Position numbers and translations under genes: made by a program
The notes under the pieces: generated by a model
The model's database searches: none
What the model was told of the DNA's origin: nothing
Seen by the model: only the letters and a program-made list of their open reading frames with translations
Part shown: positions 21,698 to 31,835 of the stretch, piece by piece
How positions within the stretch are numbered: the first letter of the stretch is position 1
Layout of the letters: every line of letters starts with the position of its first letter
Assembly: GCA_004369045.1 (NCBI GenBank)
Contig: ML213513.1
Span: 722,968-786,967, forward strand
Direction of reading: 5' to 3'
Source of the DNA: Heliocybe sulcata
Taxonomy: Eukaryota > Basidiomycota > Agaricomycetes > Gloeophyllales > Gloeophyllaceae
Length of the DNA: 64,000 nt

Positions 21698-24600
21698 ATG
21701 CAGAACTGTCTCAACACCTCTTGGATCTCTATGCTCCTGGCCCTTATTGGGCATACTGCAATGCTTCAAATCTTGAAGTACTGTATCTCAGGCTTTGCCT
21801 GGCTCCATCATATGGAGTATGTCTCAGGCTCTGCCTGGCTTCTTATGAAGTACTGTGTTACAGGCATGTCCTGGCTCCTAATTATGGAGTATCACTTTAC
21901 TTGCCCTATTATGGTGCAATACTATACCCAGCTCCTGATTATGGAGTATCACTATACTTGGCCCATGATGGAGCATTGTACTACAGCCATGTCCTGGCTC
22001 TCTATTACAGAGTATTATATGCATGTGATCCAGCAGGCCCTTTTGCAAGGTATTGAAGCCACTTCCTTATGTCATATAGAAACCCTCTTATTAGGGACTA
22101 TAATCTTTGCTTTGGTTTTGATAGTATTTATCATTTGGATGGTATTTACGAAGAAATGTTTTTCACTTCCTCAGTATAAATATTTTGGTTTTGCTCTTAT
22201 TTGGATATGCCTGGGATTAACTGGGGTTAACTCTGTTTCAGTTTCCACCAATCAGCCAAAATTACTTGGACCTCTAGCAGAGTTTGATGCTGTGAATAAT
22301 AGCTCCAATATATCAGCTTCAATGTCTTTATCTTATCCCTTCCCCGCTCCATGTCTTCCTTCAGAAAATATAGATATATATTGCACTTCTGATGCTGCTG
22401 CTTCTCATTCCATTTCTTATATATTAGAATATGACTCTGCTGAAAATAAACAATATCCATTATATCTAAGCTTTTCCATGATCCAATCAATCCACAAGAA
22501 TATCGTCATGCTTTTCTTACAATTTCAATCAGGAAATAGGGCTATCATTGCTGCTACTCTTGTTAGTCTCTCAATTGTCAGGAATACCATACGGCATCAT
22601 GATTATATTGCCATGGTACGCAAATATCTCAAATTATTTCATAACAAACTCCTCCACTGTCAGTTGAATCAATTCTTCTACTATTTGATGCAGGGAAATG
22701 CTTCTTTGTATCCACAGGTTAAGAGTCAATGTGGGACAGCCAATATCGCTAAGTTTACCAGTAGTGATCCAAGTGCATATGACATACCCAGGATAAATCA
22801 AATTGGAGGGGCAGTACGGCGTACCAGAGCCATATTCACCAAAGAAGATATCCTCAAAAATCCATATGTAATTCCAGATAGCTCTCAGTCTTTGTCTATT
22901 TTGAATAGCCCTCATGTCCACTTCAAGTTCTTGGATTATTGCTTGTGGGATGAAGCTGTGTATATGTACAAAAGTGAAGATAGTGTAATCTTTAGCAAGA
23001 CACCACACTCCCATTTAGCAATGAATTTACCTAAAGTCAGGTTACAGGTGCTGGCTGAGCTGCATGGATTAACCATTCCGGAAAAATGCTCAGTTGCTGA
23101 ATTCAGAGATACTATTATGAGACATGAGTGCAAGAATTGTCCAGAGTATCATACTGTATTATTAGCTTATATTCCTGGTTCCAAAACAGCCTACTTCCAA
23201 GAAATCATAGCAAAAAGACGGAACAACGATCACAGGAATTGGTCTTTGAAGGGTGACAACCAGAAAATGATGTATATAGCCTCAAGTGATAGTACTGAAG
23301 ATATTAAATTTCCACCTAAGTCTACATCCAAAGAATTGTTACAGAAAATTATCTATGATTTTGTTGATGCTCAAAAACCTACATTAATAGAAGAGTCTGG
23401 CTGTACTGTATGTGGAGTTCTTTGTCCTCTATCGATAATGGGTGATATTGGAAATTACCAGAATCAAATGCATCTTTTAACTATTCCTGACAAGCTTGTT
23501 ACCCGGAAGGAAAGATTTACATCAGCAGATCCCATTGAAACTATCCCTGGACCTATCCTAGCACATAATAAAAAGCATATATGTCCTGAGTGTGTTATTT
23601 CTCTGGAGAAAGGCCAAGCTCCAGACCAAGCATTAGCTAATGGTTTATGGTTGGGTAATATACCTAATGAGCTACAAGACCTTACACTAGCTGAAAAGTT
23701 TATGGTAGCAAAGGTGCGACACAATCGATGTGTGGTTAGAGTGGCTTCTGGAGGTTCCAAGATGAGAGCAAATGCTGTAATGTTTGCCAATCCCACGCCA
23801 AAGATTTATAACAGTTTACCTCCTCCTCGGAGCGAGATGGATGAAGTTTTGGCATTTATATATACTGGACCAGTACAGCCCACAGAGGAAGATTTCAAGC
23901 GTACCCCTTTATTAGTTAGTCATAAAAGAGTGAGCAAAGCACTTGAGTGGTTGAAGTTAAATCATAGTGATTATGAAGACCTTAATATCTCATATGATAA
24001 TCTAAGAGAATATCAAGATAATAGTCCACCGGTAGTAGTAGGTTATCACCCTCAGCATGGAGCCAAAGAAGACCTTGGAAAGAGTCTCCATCATAATGAT
24101 GATGAAGGTACTGAGTCAGGTTCTTGTCCCTTGACAGTGCATGGAGTAACAGGAAGTCAGCTTAGTACCAAGAGTATAAAAGCTCTGAAGGCCATGGCCA
24201 TGAGACACCTGACATCTGGTGGGAAGGTCCTTGCTGTAGGCCATGCAGAAAATCCAGAATCTATCTACAATAATCCTGGACTATATCCACAGATGTTTCC
24301 TTGGTTGTTCCCATATGGTCTTGGTGGCTTAAGCAATGATAATGGATATAAGAGTGTTCCAGAGATCACGCACAAGCGTCAGTTATTGATGTATTTTGAT
24401 AAAAGATTTCAGATGGACCAATACTTCCCAATTATTGCTTTCAATCAAGAGCAGATCAAGTCAAGTACATCTGGTGGATTTCTCTTAGCAGAGCGAAGAT
24501 CTTTTGATGATATCACAGACCGCCTCCTATCAATAGATAAATCCACTTTATCTGATCTTTCACAAAGATTATCCAAAGGTGAAAGGGTTCAACCGAATAC

Positions 24601-25375
24601 TGATGAAGAGAAAGCTTGCTTCCAATTACTCAATGACTTGGATTTGATTGGCAATCATGTTGATGGTTCTGTAACAAACAAAAAGTATATGCGAAATGAA
24701 ATATGGTCTCTCATTGCATACAAGGGTGCTCCATCTTGGTTCATTACTTTTGCACCTGCTGATGTGCAGCACCCTATATGCTTATATTATGCTAATACCG
24801 GGGAAACATTCAAGTCTCATATATTGCCTAAAGATGAGAGAGCAAAGCTGATAGCAAACAATCCTGTTGCTGGGGCAAGATTCTTTGACATGATGGTGAA
24901 GTTATTTATCAAACATGTACTGGGAGTGAACTCTGACCATGATGGACTATATGGAAAAACAGCTGCATACTACGGTACGGTTGAGCAACAAGGAAGGCTT
25001 ACACTACATCTGCATCTGCTACTATGGATTACCAACTCACTAAGTCCTCAGGAGATACGTGATAGAATACTGGATTCTCGGTCAGAATTTCGGAAAAAAA
25101 TGATTGATTATCTTGAAAGTGTACATCAAGGAGAATTCATTGGTAAAACAATGACTGAGTACAAAATGATACTCTTTATGCATCATCAGATCCAGACTAT
25201 AAGGATCCGACTCAAACTCTACCAGAAGCTCCGCCCTATCCTTGCAATCACCAGTCTGATGAAAAATGTGAAAATTGTAAAAAGAGTGATAATTGGTGGG
25301 AATTATTCAAGGATACCACAAATGACTTGCTCTATAGATCTAACATACATAGTTGCGGGGATCACTGTATGGTGA
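21698..25375 (+). CDS. Helentron Rep protein, N-terminal and HUH part
   Basis: First ATG in a frame open to 25375. Residues 1-115 are short imperfect repeats around MEY/SWLLIMEYH, followed by two hydrophobic spans (about residues 125-150 and 162-178) that look membrane-like. A Cys-bearing region (CTVCGVLCP) leads to a DUF6570-like block (LTLAEKFMVAKVRHNRCVV; VLAFIYTGPVQPTEEDFKR). The Helitron-like N domain follows (RFQMDQYFPIIAFNQEQIK; EKACFQLLNDLD; YMRNEIWSLIAYKGAPSWF). The HUH motif is TLHLHLLLWI at about nt 25010. Homology leaves this frame after MTE at nt 25159 and continues in the next frame (VQNDTLYASSDPDYKDP), which fits loss of one base there. The codons after 25159 in this frame are therefore probably not native. 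The catalytic tyrosines lie in the next entry. Confidence 0.8.
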   Translation: MQNCLNTSWISMLLALIGHTAMLQILKYCISGFAWLHHMEYVSGSAWLLMKYCVTGMSWLLIMEYHFTCPIMVQYYTQLLIMEYHYTWPMMEHCTTAMSWLSITEYYMHVIQQALLQGIEATSLCHIETLLLGTIIFALVLIVFIIWMVFTKKCFSLPQYKYFGFALIWICLGLTGVNSVSVSTNQPKLLGPLAEFDAVNNSSNISASMSLSYPFPAPCLPSENIDIYCTSDAAASHSISYILEYDSAENKQYPLYLSFSMIQSIHKNIVMLFLQFQSGNRAIIAATLVSLSIVRNTIRHHDYIAMVRKYLKLFHNKLLHCQLNQFFYYLMQGNASLYPQVKSQCGTANIAKFTSSDPSAYDIPRINQIGGAVRRTRAIFTKEDILKNPYVIPDSSQSLSILNSPHVHFKFLDYCLWDEAVYMYKSEDSVIFSKTPHSHLAMNLPKVRLQVLAELHGLTIPEKCSVAEFRDTIMRHECKNCPEYHTVLLAYIPGSKTAYFQEIIAKRRNNDHRNWSLKGDNQKMMYIASSDSTEDIKFPPKSTSKELLQKIIYDFVDAQKPTLIEESGCTVCGVLCPLSIMGDIGNYQNQMHLLTIPDKLVTRKERFTSADPIETIPGPILAHNKKHICPECVISLEKGQAPDQALANGLWLGNIPNELQDLTLAEKFMVAKVRHNRCVVRVASGGSKMRANAVMFANPTPKIYNSLPPPRSEMDEVLAFIYTGPVQPTEEDFKRTPLLVSHKRVSKALEWLKLNHSDYEDLNISYDNLREYQDNSPPVVVGYHPQHGAKEDLGKSLHHNDDEGTESGSCPLTVHGVTGSQLSTKSIKALKAMAMRHLTSGGKVLAVGHAENPESIYNNPGLYPQMFPWLFPYGLGGLSNDNGYKSVPEITHKRQLLMYFDKRFQMDQYFPIIAFNQEQIKSSTSGGFLLAERRSFDDITDRLLSIDKSTLSDLSQRLSKGERVQPNTDEEKACFQLLNDLDLIGNHVDGSVTNKKYMRNEIWSLIAYKGAPSWFITFAPADVQHPICLYYANTGETFKSHILPKDERAKLIANNPVAGARFFDMMVKLFIKHVLGVNSDHDGLYGKTAAYYGTVEQQGRLTLHLHLLLWITNSLSPQEIRDRILDSRSEFRKKMIDYLESVHQGEFIGKTMTEYKMILFMHHQIQTIRIRLKLYQKLRPILAITSLMKNVKIVKRVIIGGNYSRIPQMTCSIDLTYIVAGITVW

Positions 25376-28300
25376 AAGGTGAATGCAAAGCTAGATTTCC
25401 AAGACCTTATGTAGAAACTACAACAGTTGATGAAAAAGATGGATATATCACTTTGAAGAAGTTGGAAAGAAGGCTAAATACGTTCACACCAGCACTCACC
25501 TATCTGTTAAGATCAAACTCTGATGTGACCAGTTTACTCTCAGGAACAGCATTGAAGTCCATGGTGGCATATGTTACTGACTACATTACTAAGACACCAT
25601 TAAAAACTTACACTATCTTCCAGACTATCCGTGATGTTTTTGATCGGCAAACAACAATGATTGGAGGTACTCTTAGAGATCAAGAGAAAGCACGAAAATT
25701 ACTCACTCAGATAGTGAACTCTCTCTCTGTGAAAATGGAAATTGGAGCGCCCATGGCTGCAGCTTACTTACTGGGAAATCCTGATCATTACACTAGTCAT
25801 CATTTCTGCACTGTATATTGGAAGTCATATGTCAATGAGGTACTGAAAATTTGGGATAATCCAGATCTGAATCAGCTTGCAGTGAATGATAAACCTAATC
25901 CTAAGGATCAAGTAGTTGTGAAGAGATCTGCTGAAGGGTATACAGCATATACTCCTATTATGGATTATATATATCGTCCAAAGCAATTTGAACATGTATG
26001 CCTGTATGACTGGGTACGCTTGTCACATAAGAGAATATTAACCAATATCAAGTCTAAGTCCAGCTCATCTACAGAAGTGACAGCAGTAGACCTTGAACCA
26101 CAGAAAGATACTATGGATGGAGAAAAAATAGACCATCAAGAGTTGACATTTCTACCAGGCCATCCTCAGCATGGTAGTCATTATGTGACTTTGACACAGG
26201 AATCATCAGCTCTAGTTCCAAATTTCATTGGTGGTTCTCTGCCACGCCGTGATACTGGCAATAGGGAATTTTACTGTGTTACAATGCTTACCCTATTCAA
26301 ACCATGGAAAACTGGATTAGACCTCAAATCTGAAGATGACTCTTGGGATGATACCTTCTCATGCTATCATTTTACATCCAGACAAAAGGAGCTGCTATCT
26401 TTCTTCAATACCAAATATGAATGTTATGATGCCCGAGATGATTATTCCCGACAACGCAAAGCAGGAATCTCAGGCATCCCTACTCTACATAACAAGGAGC
26501 TTTTGCAACATTTAGGAATTGATGGTGATCAAGAGGATGAATTAGACTATGCAGAATATGCACAACATCCTGAGGCATCTCAATATGATAAGCTTGGAAA
26601 TCAGACACTGAAACATCTCAGAGAAATGAATGAAATGGAAAGTATTCTCAAAGGTGCTGGATGGCTCGGTGGTACTCTCCCACTAAGTGTTGCTCGGGAA
26701 TTTACTGACTCTCAGATCCCTTATAAAAACAGACAGCAGTGGATAGATTTAATACAATCTAAGCGAGCTAATATATTGGAGCAGAGGGAAAGTGACCATA
26801 ATATAGCTATAAGTACCCAACCTAGCCAAATGGCACTGCGATGGAGTGAAGTTAAAGTTGTTGATCAGTCTTACTTGATGAAAGATTACAAGACAGCATA
26901 TTCAGATTGTCTGGACTTACAACAGCAGATTATCAACCAATTTTTCCTTCGGCCAGAGCAAGAAAGAGCCTTTAGAATTGTTGCCAATCATGCTTCTCAA
27001 CCTCAGAGTGAACAGCTAAAAATGTACTTGGGTGGAATGGCAGGCACAGGAAAATCACAAGTCATAAAGGCACTCATGGAATTCTTCAAAATATGCAAGG
27101 AATCTCATAAGTTCCTGGTTTTAGCTCCTACCGGTTCAGCCGCTGCAATAGTTGGGGGTTCAACTTACCATTCAGCACTGGGAGTCAGTGATAAATTTGA
27201 TCATATCAATAACAGCTCTTCTAATAAAGCACAAATTCAAGCAAGACTTGAGGGTGTTGAGTATATTTTTATTGATGAGCTATCCATGATATCTTGTCAT
27301 GACTTATATAAAATATGCTCACAATTATGTAAGGCAACTGGAAATACAGATGATCCATTTGGTGGAGTAAACATGATCTTATGTGGAGACTTTGCACAAC
27401 TGCCTCCTGCAATGAACCATGCAGCCCTTTACAACTCTAATGTAGGCACTAATATCTCTCCAAGAATGTCGGTTCAATCACAGGAGACTGCTTTGGGAAA
27501 GGCATTATGGCATCAATTTACCACAGTAGTTATACTACGGGAAAACATGCGACAGAGGACACAGTCTCCAGAGGATGCTCAACTAAGGGTGGCATTAGAA
27601 AATATGAGGTATAAATCATGTACTGAACAGGACATTGCATTCTTGCGCACTAGAATTGCTGGGATAGGTCCTAATAGGCCAAAACTTGCACAACCAAAGT
27701 TCAGGCATGTATCAGTCATTACAGCGCGGAATGCTCACAGAGACAGAATTAATTTACTTGGTGCACAGCAGTTCGCAAATGACACAGAACAGCAGCTCAT
27801 AGACTTTTATTCTGTGGATAAATGGAAGGTACCCACACATCACAATAAGCAGAAACATAGGAGGAAGTCTAGACATATACACGCCTCAGAAATCATTGAA
27901 TCAGCTATGCAAGATATCATTTGGGGTTTACCCCCTAATTCTACTCAACATGTTCCTGGGAAATTATCAATCTGCAAAGGTATGCCTGTACTTATCAAAA
28001 AGAATGAGGCAACTGAATGCTGCATCACAAATGGTGCTGAGGCTAAAATTGTGTCATGGCATAGTCATCAAGAAGACAGTGTGGCTGTTCTCGATACTTT
28101 ATTTGTTGAGCTCATTAATCCCCCACGCAATATTCAACTTGATGGGCTTCCCCTAAATGTTGTCCCTCTTACAAAAACTTCCATAGATATCACATGCAAA
28201 ATGCCAGATGATACAGAGGAGCGGATCACCAGACAACAGATCCCAGTATTACCCAACTTTGCAATGACTGATTATGCTTCTCAGGGTAGAACCAGGCCCA

Positions 28301-29673
28301 ATAATGTTGTAGATCTGCATAACTGTTCAAACCACCAATCTTACTACACTTGTTTATCCAGAAGTGCATCAGCAGAAGGTACCATTATGATCCAAGGTTT
28401 TGATCCTAATAAAATCATGGGAGGAGCATCAGGTTATCTTCGACAAGAATTCCGAGAGCTTGAAGTTCTGGATCATATTACTGAGCTGCGTTTTAATAGT
28501 GTTCTGCCTAGTCACATTGAAGGACACCGAAGGAACACCTTGGTCCACGCATATCAATTATGGAAGAAGAATGAATGTCCAAAAAACGTACATCCTGCAA
28601 TAAAGTGGTCCCAGTCAGATCCATTCAAGCTAGTAGATGCTTCTGAAGATGCTATGTGGCCATATAAGCATAACAAGCAGAACAGCATAGAGAATGGAGA
28701 GGATCCAGTAAAGAGAGTCTCTCTAGTAGAAAATCCAAATATCAAATCTAAGCAATCAGCACATGCTCCACAATCCAGTGCACATACCAATGGCATCGTG
28801 CCCAAGGGATTCATATGGCATTCAACTTATAGTTGTGCATACGATGCTTTGCTAACAATAATTTATAATGTTTGGAGAGAAAATCCAGTCAAATGGTCAC
28901 GAGAACTACATTTCAATGACTGTATGAGATTGCTCTTAAATGGTTTTGAAGAGATAGAGGAAGGTTCAAGGGCTATGGAAAGCTGCAGAGATGACTTAAG
29001 AAAGACTCTAAATGAAATGGATCACTATAGATTTCCACTTAGAAGAGGAGAGGGCACCAGTGTCAGTGAATTATGTAGTGAATTATTCAAAGCACAAGAT
29101 CTTGGTACTGTGACCTCTGATTGTCATACCTGTGGTTCAAGCAAAGATGCACCAATCGAGACTCTTCTCCTTAATTGTTATGCCCAAGCAGAGATCAATG
29201 TAGATGAGACTCCTAGACTGACTATCAAGCATTGGCTATCTTCATATCTTGCTCCTTCTGGATTATACCATGGTGTCCGGTGCTGTGGCCAGAATGTCCA
29301 GACCATAACAGCTTTAAGGAAGACCCCACGGTTGCTTGCCTTCAATATAGCACACTCCAGTCTTGCCCTTACAAGGTCTCTGACACTTACAGTCAACAAG
29401 AAAAGGAGGCTTACACTACGTGGTATTGTATATTTTGGGGAGTTCCACTTCACATGTAGATTCATTACTAAAAACAAAGATGTATATTTCAATGATGGTG
29501 CACAAACTGGGTGGCAATGTATCCTTGAAGGTAATCTGGATGATATGGATATATATAGTCTACTGACATGTCGGGGAAAATCAGCCTCTAGCACTGTATA
29601 TGCAGTCCCTGTGAGAGAGTTAGTGGCAGAATTTCAATTTTATATGTTGGATTGTATCTTTAAACTTGCATAA
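25159..29673 (+). CDS. Helentron Rep tyrosine region, Pif1-type helicase and cysteine-peptidase-like domain
   Basis: Frame open from 25159 to the stop at 29673. It completes Rep with a CxxC-type segment (CENCKKSD, HSCGDHCM) and the tyrosine motif MVAYVTDYITK at about nt 25561. The Pif1-family SF1B helicase follows: Walker A GGMAGTGKS (about nt 27030), Walker B IFIDELS (about 27265), CGDFAQLPP (about 27380), and C-terminal motifs ending in DYASQGRTRP and YTCLSRSASAEG (about 28265-28380). The last about 330 residues are a separate module with YSCAYDALL (28825), CHTCG (about 29125), FHFTCRF (29445) and YFNDG (29485), in the Cys-His-Asp order of ubiquitin-specific proteases. Rep is expected to nick and join single strands during rolling-circle transposition and the helicase to unwind; the peptidase role is unknown. 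Confidence 0.85.
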   Translation, partial: VQNDTLYASSDPDYKDPTQTLPEAPPYPCNHQSDEKCENCKKSDNWWELFKDTTNDLLYRSNIHSCGDHCMVKGECKARFPRPYVETTTVDEKDGYITLKKLERRLNTFTPALTYLLRSNSDVTSLLSGTALKSMVAYVTDYITKTPLKTYTIFQTIRDVFDRQTTMIGGTLRDQEKARKLLTQIVNSLSVKMEIGAPMAAAYLLGNPDHYTSHHFCTVYWKSYVNEVLKIWDNPDLNQLAVNDKPNPKDQVVVKRSAEGYTAYTPIMDYIYRPKQFEHVCLYDWVRLSHKRILTNIKSKSSSSTEVTAVDLEPQKDTMDGEKIDHQELTFLPGHPQHGSHYVTLTQESSALVPNFIGGSLPRRDTGNREFYCVTMLTLFKPWKTGLDLKSEDDSWDDTFSCYHFTSRQKELLSFFNTKYECYDARDDYSRQRKAGISGIPTLHNKELLQHLGIDGDQEDELDYAEYAQHPEASQYDKLGNQTLKHLREMNEMESILKGAGWLGGTLPLSVAREFTDSQIPYKNRQQWIDLIQSKRANILEQRESDHNIAISTQPSQMALRWSEVKVVDQSYLMKDYKTAYSDCLDLQQQIINQFFLRPEQERAFRIVANHASQPQSEQLKMYLGGMAGTGKSQVIKALMEFFKICKESHKFLVLAPTGSAAAIVGGSTYHSALGVSDKFDHINNSSSNKAQIQARLEGVEYIFIDELSMISCHDLYKICSQLCKATGNTDDPFGGVNMILCGDFAQLPPAMNHAALYNSNVGTNISPRMSVQSQETALGKALWHQFTTVVILRENMRQRTQSPEDAQLRVALENMRYKSCTEQDIAFLRTRIAGIGPNRPKLAQPKFRHVSVITARNAHRDRINLLGAQQFANDTEQQLIDFYSVDKWKVPTHHNKQKHRRKSRHIHASEIIESAMQDIIWGLPPNSTQHVPGKLSICKGMPVLIKKNEATECCITNGAEAKIVSWHSHQEDSVAVLDTLFVELINPPRNIQLDGLPLNVVPLTKTSIDITCKMPDDTEERITRQQIPVLPNFAMTDYASQGRTRPNNVVDLHNCSNHQSYYTCLSRSASAEGTIMIQGFDPNKIMGGASGYLRQEFRELEVLDHITELRFNSVLPSHIEGHRRNTLVHAYQLWKKNECPKNVHPAIKWSQSDPFKLVDASEDAMWPYKHNKQNSIENGEDPVKRVSLVENPNIKSKQSAHAPQSSAHTNGIVPKGFIWHSTYSCAYDALLTIIYNVWRENPVKWSRELHFNDCMRLLLNGFEEIEEGSRAMESCRDDLRKTLNEMDHYRFPLRRGEGTSVSELCSELFKAQDLGTVTSDCHTCGSSKDAPIETLLLNCYAQAEINVDETPRLTIKHWLSSYLAPSGLYHGVRCCGQNVQTITALRKTPRLLAFNIAHSSLALTRSLTLTVNKKRRLTLRGIVYFGEFHFTCRFITKNKDVYFNDGAQTGWQCILEGNLDDMDIYSLLTCRGKSASSTVYAVPVRELVAEFQFYMLDCIFKLA

Positions 29674-29970
29674 ACAAGCATGTGCACCCACATGCCTATG
29701 TTCTTCTATGTCTGTTTTTGCTTCTCAACTTATTCTTCCCCTTTACTATGTAGGTATGTGTGGTTGTTATTTAGTTCTTCTTGTAGATAGCACCTCTGTC
29801 ACTATATATAGATAATGTAGTAACTACTTGTACATTATTGTACATGCAATGAATGCATTGACTTTGCTGTTGTCCTCTATATTTGAGTGAAATGTGTCTA
29901 AATTAGCTCAGAATATCTCAATCTCAGGACTCGTACCATGCCATGCATAGCAGTGGCCCACTTCCACAAG

Positions 29971-30352
29971 TCAATGGATATCGAGTATACCGCCAGAATC
30001 TACCAGTAGAGCACAGAGACGTCGCCGCTTCTATCACCGTTCGACAATCGGTACGCCCCGTGTTCTAACCATCACGAGGATACACGAAAATGGGACATCC
30101 TAAAGGAGGACAATCGGAGTCTCGGTGAGAAAGCGACACCATATCGGCGGTGGCTGTAGAGCAAGAGTCGTTTTCCTGAAACGGGAAAGGAAATTGCATA
30201 AACTGGTCCGATATCTCAGAATTACTTTCGGTAATCTGAAATTGAGTATAGCCTGGAGAGCAATCAACCGTGCCCACTGTGACACGCGTTCCTGTGAGTG
30301 TTGCCAACAAGCCTCGATTTTCGCCCAGATTCGTACGAAAATGATGCATCAC
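29971..30352 (-). pseudogene. 5' fragment of the gene split by Helentron B
   Basis: Exon 29999-29971 begins after a CTACTGGTAG acceptor and reads ILAVYSISIETD, continuing without a break into DVQLDLSGQLESL on the far side of copy B at 20432. Further upstream, 30352-30065 holds an open minus-strand stretch (SNSEISDQFMQFPFPFQEND) that may be an earlier exon, though no clean donor joins it. The rest of the 5' end is not recognised before the tandem array starts at about 30.4 kb. Confidence 0.45.
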
Positions 30353-31733
30353 ACGTCAGGAAGCGGTTGGAACATATGAGGACGACGGTAGCATATATGG
30401 TATGGTCCTGTGCCCTTGCCATCACATATCGGACCTACTGGATAGCACTTAGACCCCCCCGCGTGCCGGATATGTACGCTCGACACGTACCTGGACGATA
30501 CACCCGAACCTAGCCCATCGCCTCCCTCTTCCCATCCCCATACTATCTCGACACGCACAAGCTGTCCAGTACTCTACCACACCGAAGCTAGGCCTGCCAC
30601 ATCATCTTGAACGCTTCCAAGAAGGCAAAAAGCGTATTTGAGGTTGCCAAAGACCAGCCGTATACCTGTCCTTAGTACGCAGAGTCCAGAAGTACCAAGA
30701 AGACGAAGTGGCCAAGAGACGACGCACCAGGCGCGTAGACAAAGGGACCACTTCGCGGTCACGTGTCCATATCTCATAACCCACCACTCGACGCGATAAC
30801 ATCGTGCCACCGACCATCACCCTCGAATTAACAAGATGCTGCACCCGCTCGTATCTTCACTCAGATTGAGCGATGAAACCCCTCACAGCGGCTTTCGGAA
30901 GGCGGGTACGTCTGAGCGTTAATAAGCCTGGTAGCGCGACAGGGCGGCGAGGATGTCAGGGACGATTGCGGAGAACGGCTGCGATGATTGAGCGAAGCGA
31001 TCCAGGTAGATATCGAGTATGCGAACGACGGTGTGCGCGCGCGCCGAACAGCGGCGATGCGGGCAAAAGGGGGACATGTCAGGCGATTGTAGAGGGCGGC
31101 TTCGATGGTTAGGCGGCGCGATGTCAGCGGATGTCGAGTGGGCGGGCGGAGGCAACGAGGAAACATAGGCACTGCCAGGTCGGCCAAAGTCTGCATGTAG
31201 AACCCGTCAGATGGGTACTAGACCTCATTCTTTGATTCTTAGAGTTCAGAGAAGAGCGGTCGATTAGAAAGCAGAATTAGTAGCGTCAGGGTTGCGGAAC
31301 CAGGCCAGGCCGACTTTGATGCTACCGCAGGGGCGTGTGAAGAGATAAGCAGAAGTCGCGATACCACGAGGTGCGCCATCAGCGAACATCCGGGAGCCTG
31401 ATAGCTTGCTCGTCGTCTGCGACGGCGCTGAGCATACTTTTCGACATTAAAACTTGACATCTATGTTTGCAAGCCTGAGGGCTAGTTACTGCAACTTGGA
31501 TCAGCGAAACCAATAGAGAAAGTCCGGAGAAAATGGCCTACAGGAAGGTCGCACTCTGCAGTCTACTTTTCCGTCGATTGCAAACTTCCTACCCTTTAGC
31601 GATTATCCTGAGGCGGTGGTCGGTGCGCCTTCCCTCTGATCCATGCATAACATGCGTGTTCTTCGTTTCGCATTCCGACGCCAAACCATCTGGGCGTTCG
31701 GGTAATCTCGGGCGCTTGTCGTCCTACTGGAGA

Positions 31734-31740
31734 ATAAAAA
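31734..31740 (+). promoter_or_regulatory. TATA-like box of the U1 gene
   Basis: ATAAAAA about 96 bp before the ATG at 31836. The same position holds ATAAAAG in units 2 and 3, so the box is conserved across copies. Confidence 0.5.
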
Positions 31741-31835
31741 GCGGCCGTCAGCTGCATTCCCCTCATCCATAATCGCCTACTTCGATAGACCGTTCATACC
31801 TGTTAATCTTGCCATCGCATTCAATACCACTCATC

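Larger units (their letters stand above)
20433..29970 (+). mobile_element. Helentron copy B, near full length
   Basis: 9538 bp. The 5' end ACGAGTCCTGAG (20433-20444) follows TT. The inverted word is at 29923-29934, 36 nt before the 3' end; a GTGG...CCAC hairpin (29953-29967, 7-nt loop) and AAG close the element next to T. It encodes the whole enzyme set (Rep and Pif1-type helicase) plus a peptidase-like domain, with one reading-frame break near 25160. The leader (20433 to about 21690) has related words but is clearly diverged from A1 and A2, so B is a sister subfamily. It lies inside, and opposite to, a transposase-like gene; joining the flanks as TT+T restores that gene's reading frame, which fixes the ends to the base. 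Confidence 0.92.

Noticed and set aside
30860-31200. Possible minus-strand gene upstream of the U1 gene
   Set aside because: The frame is not kept in the matching DNA of unit 2, so the similarity is of non-coding flank.
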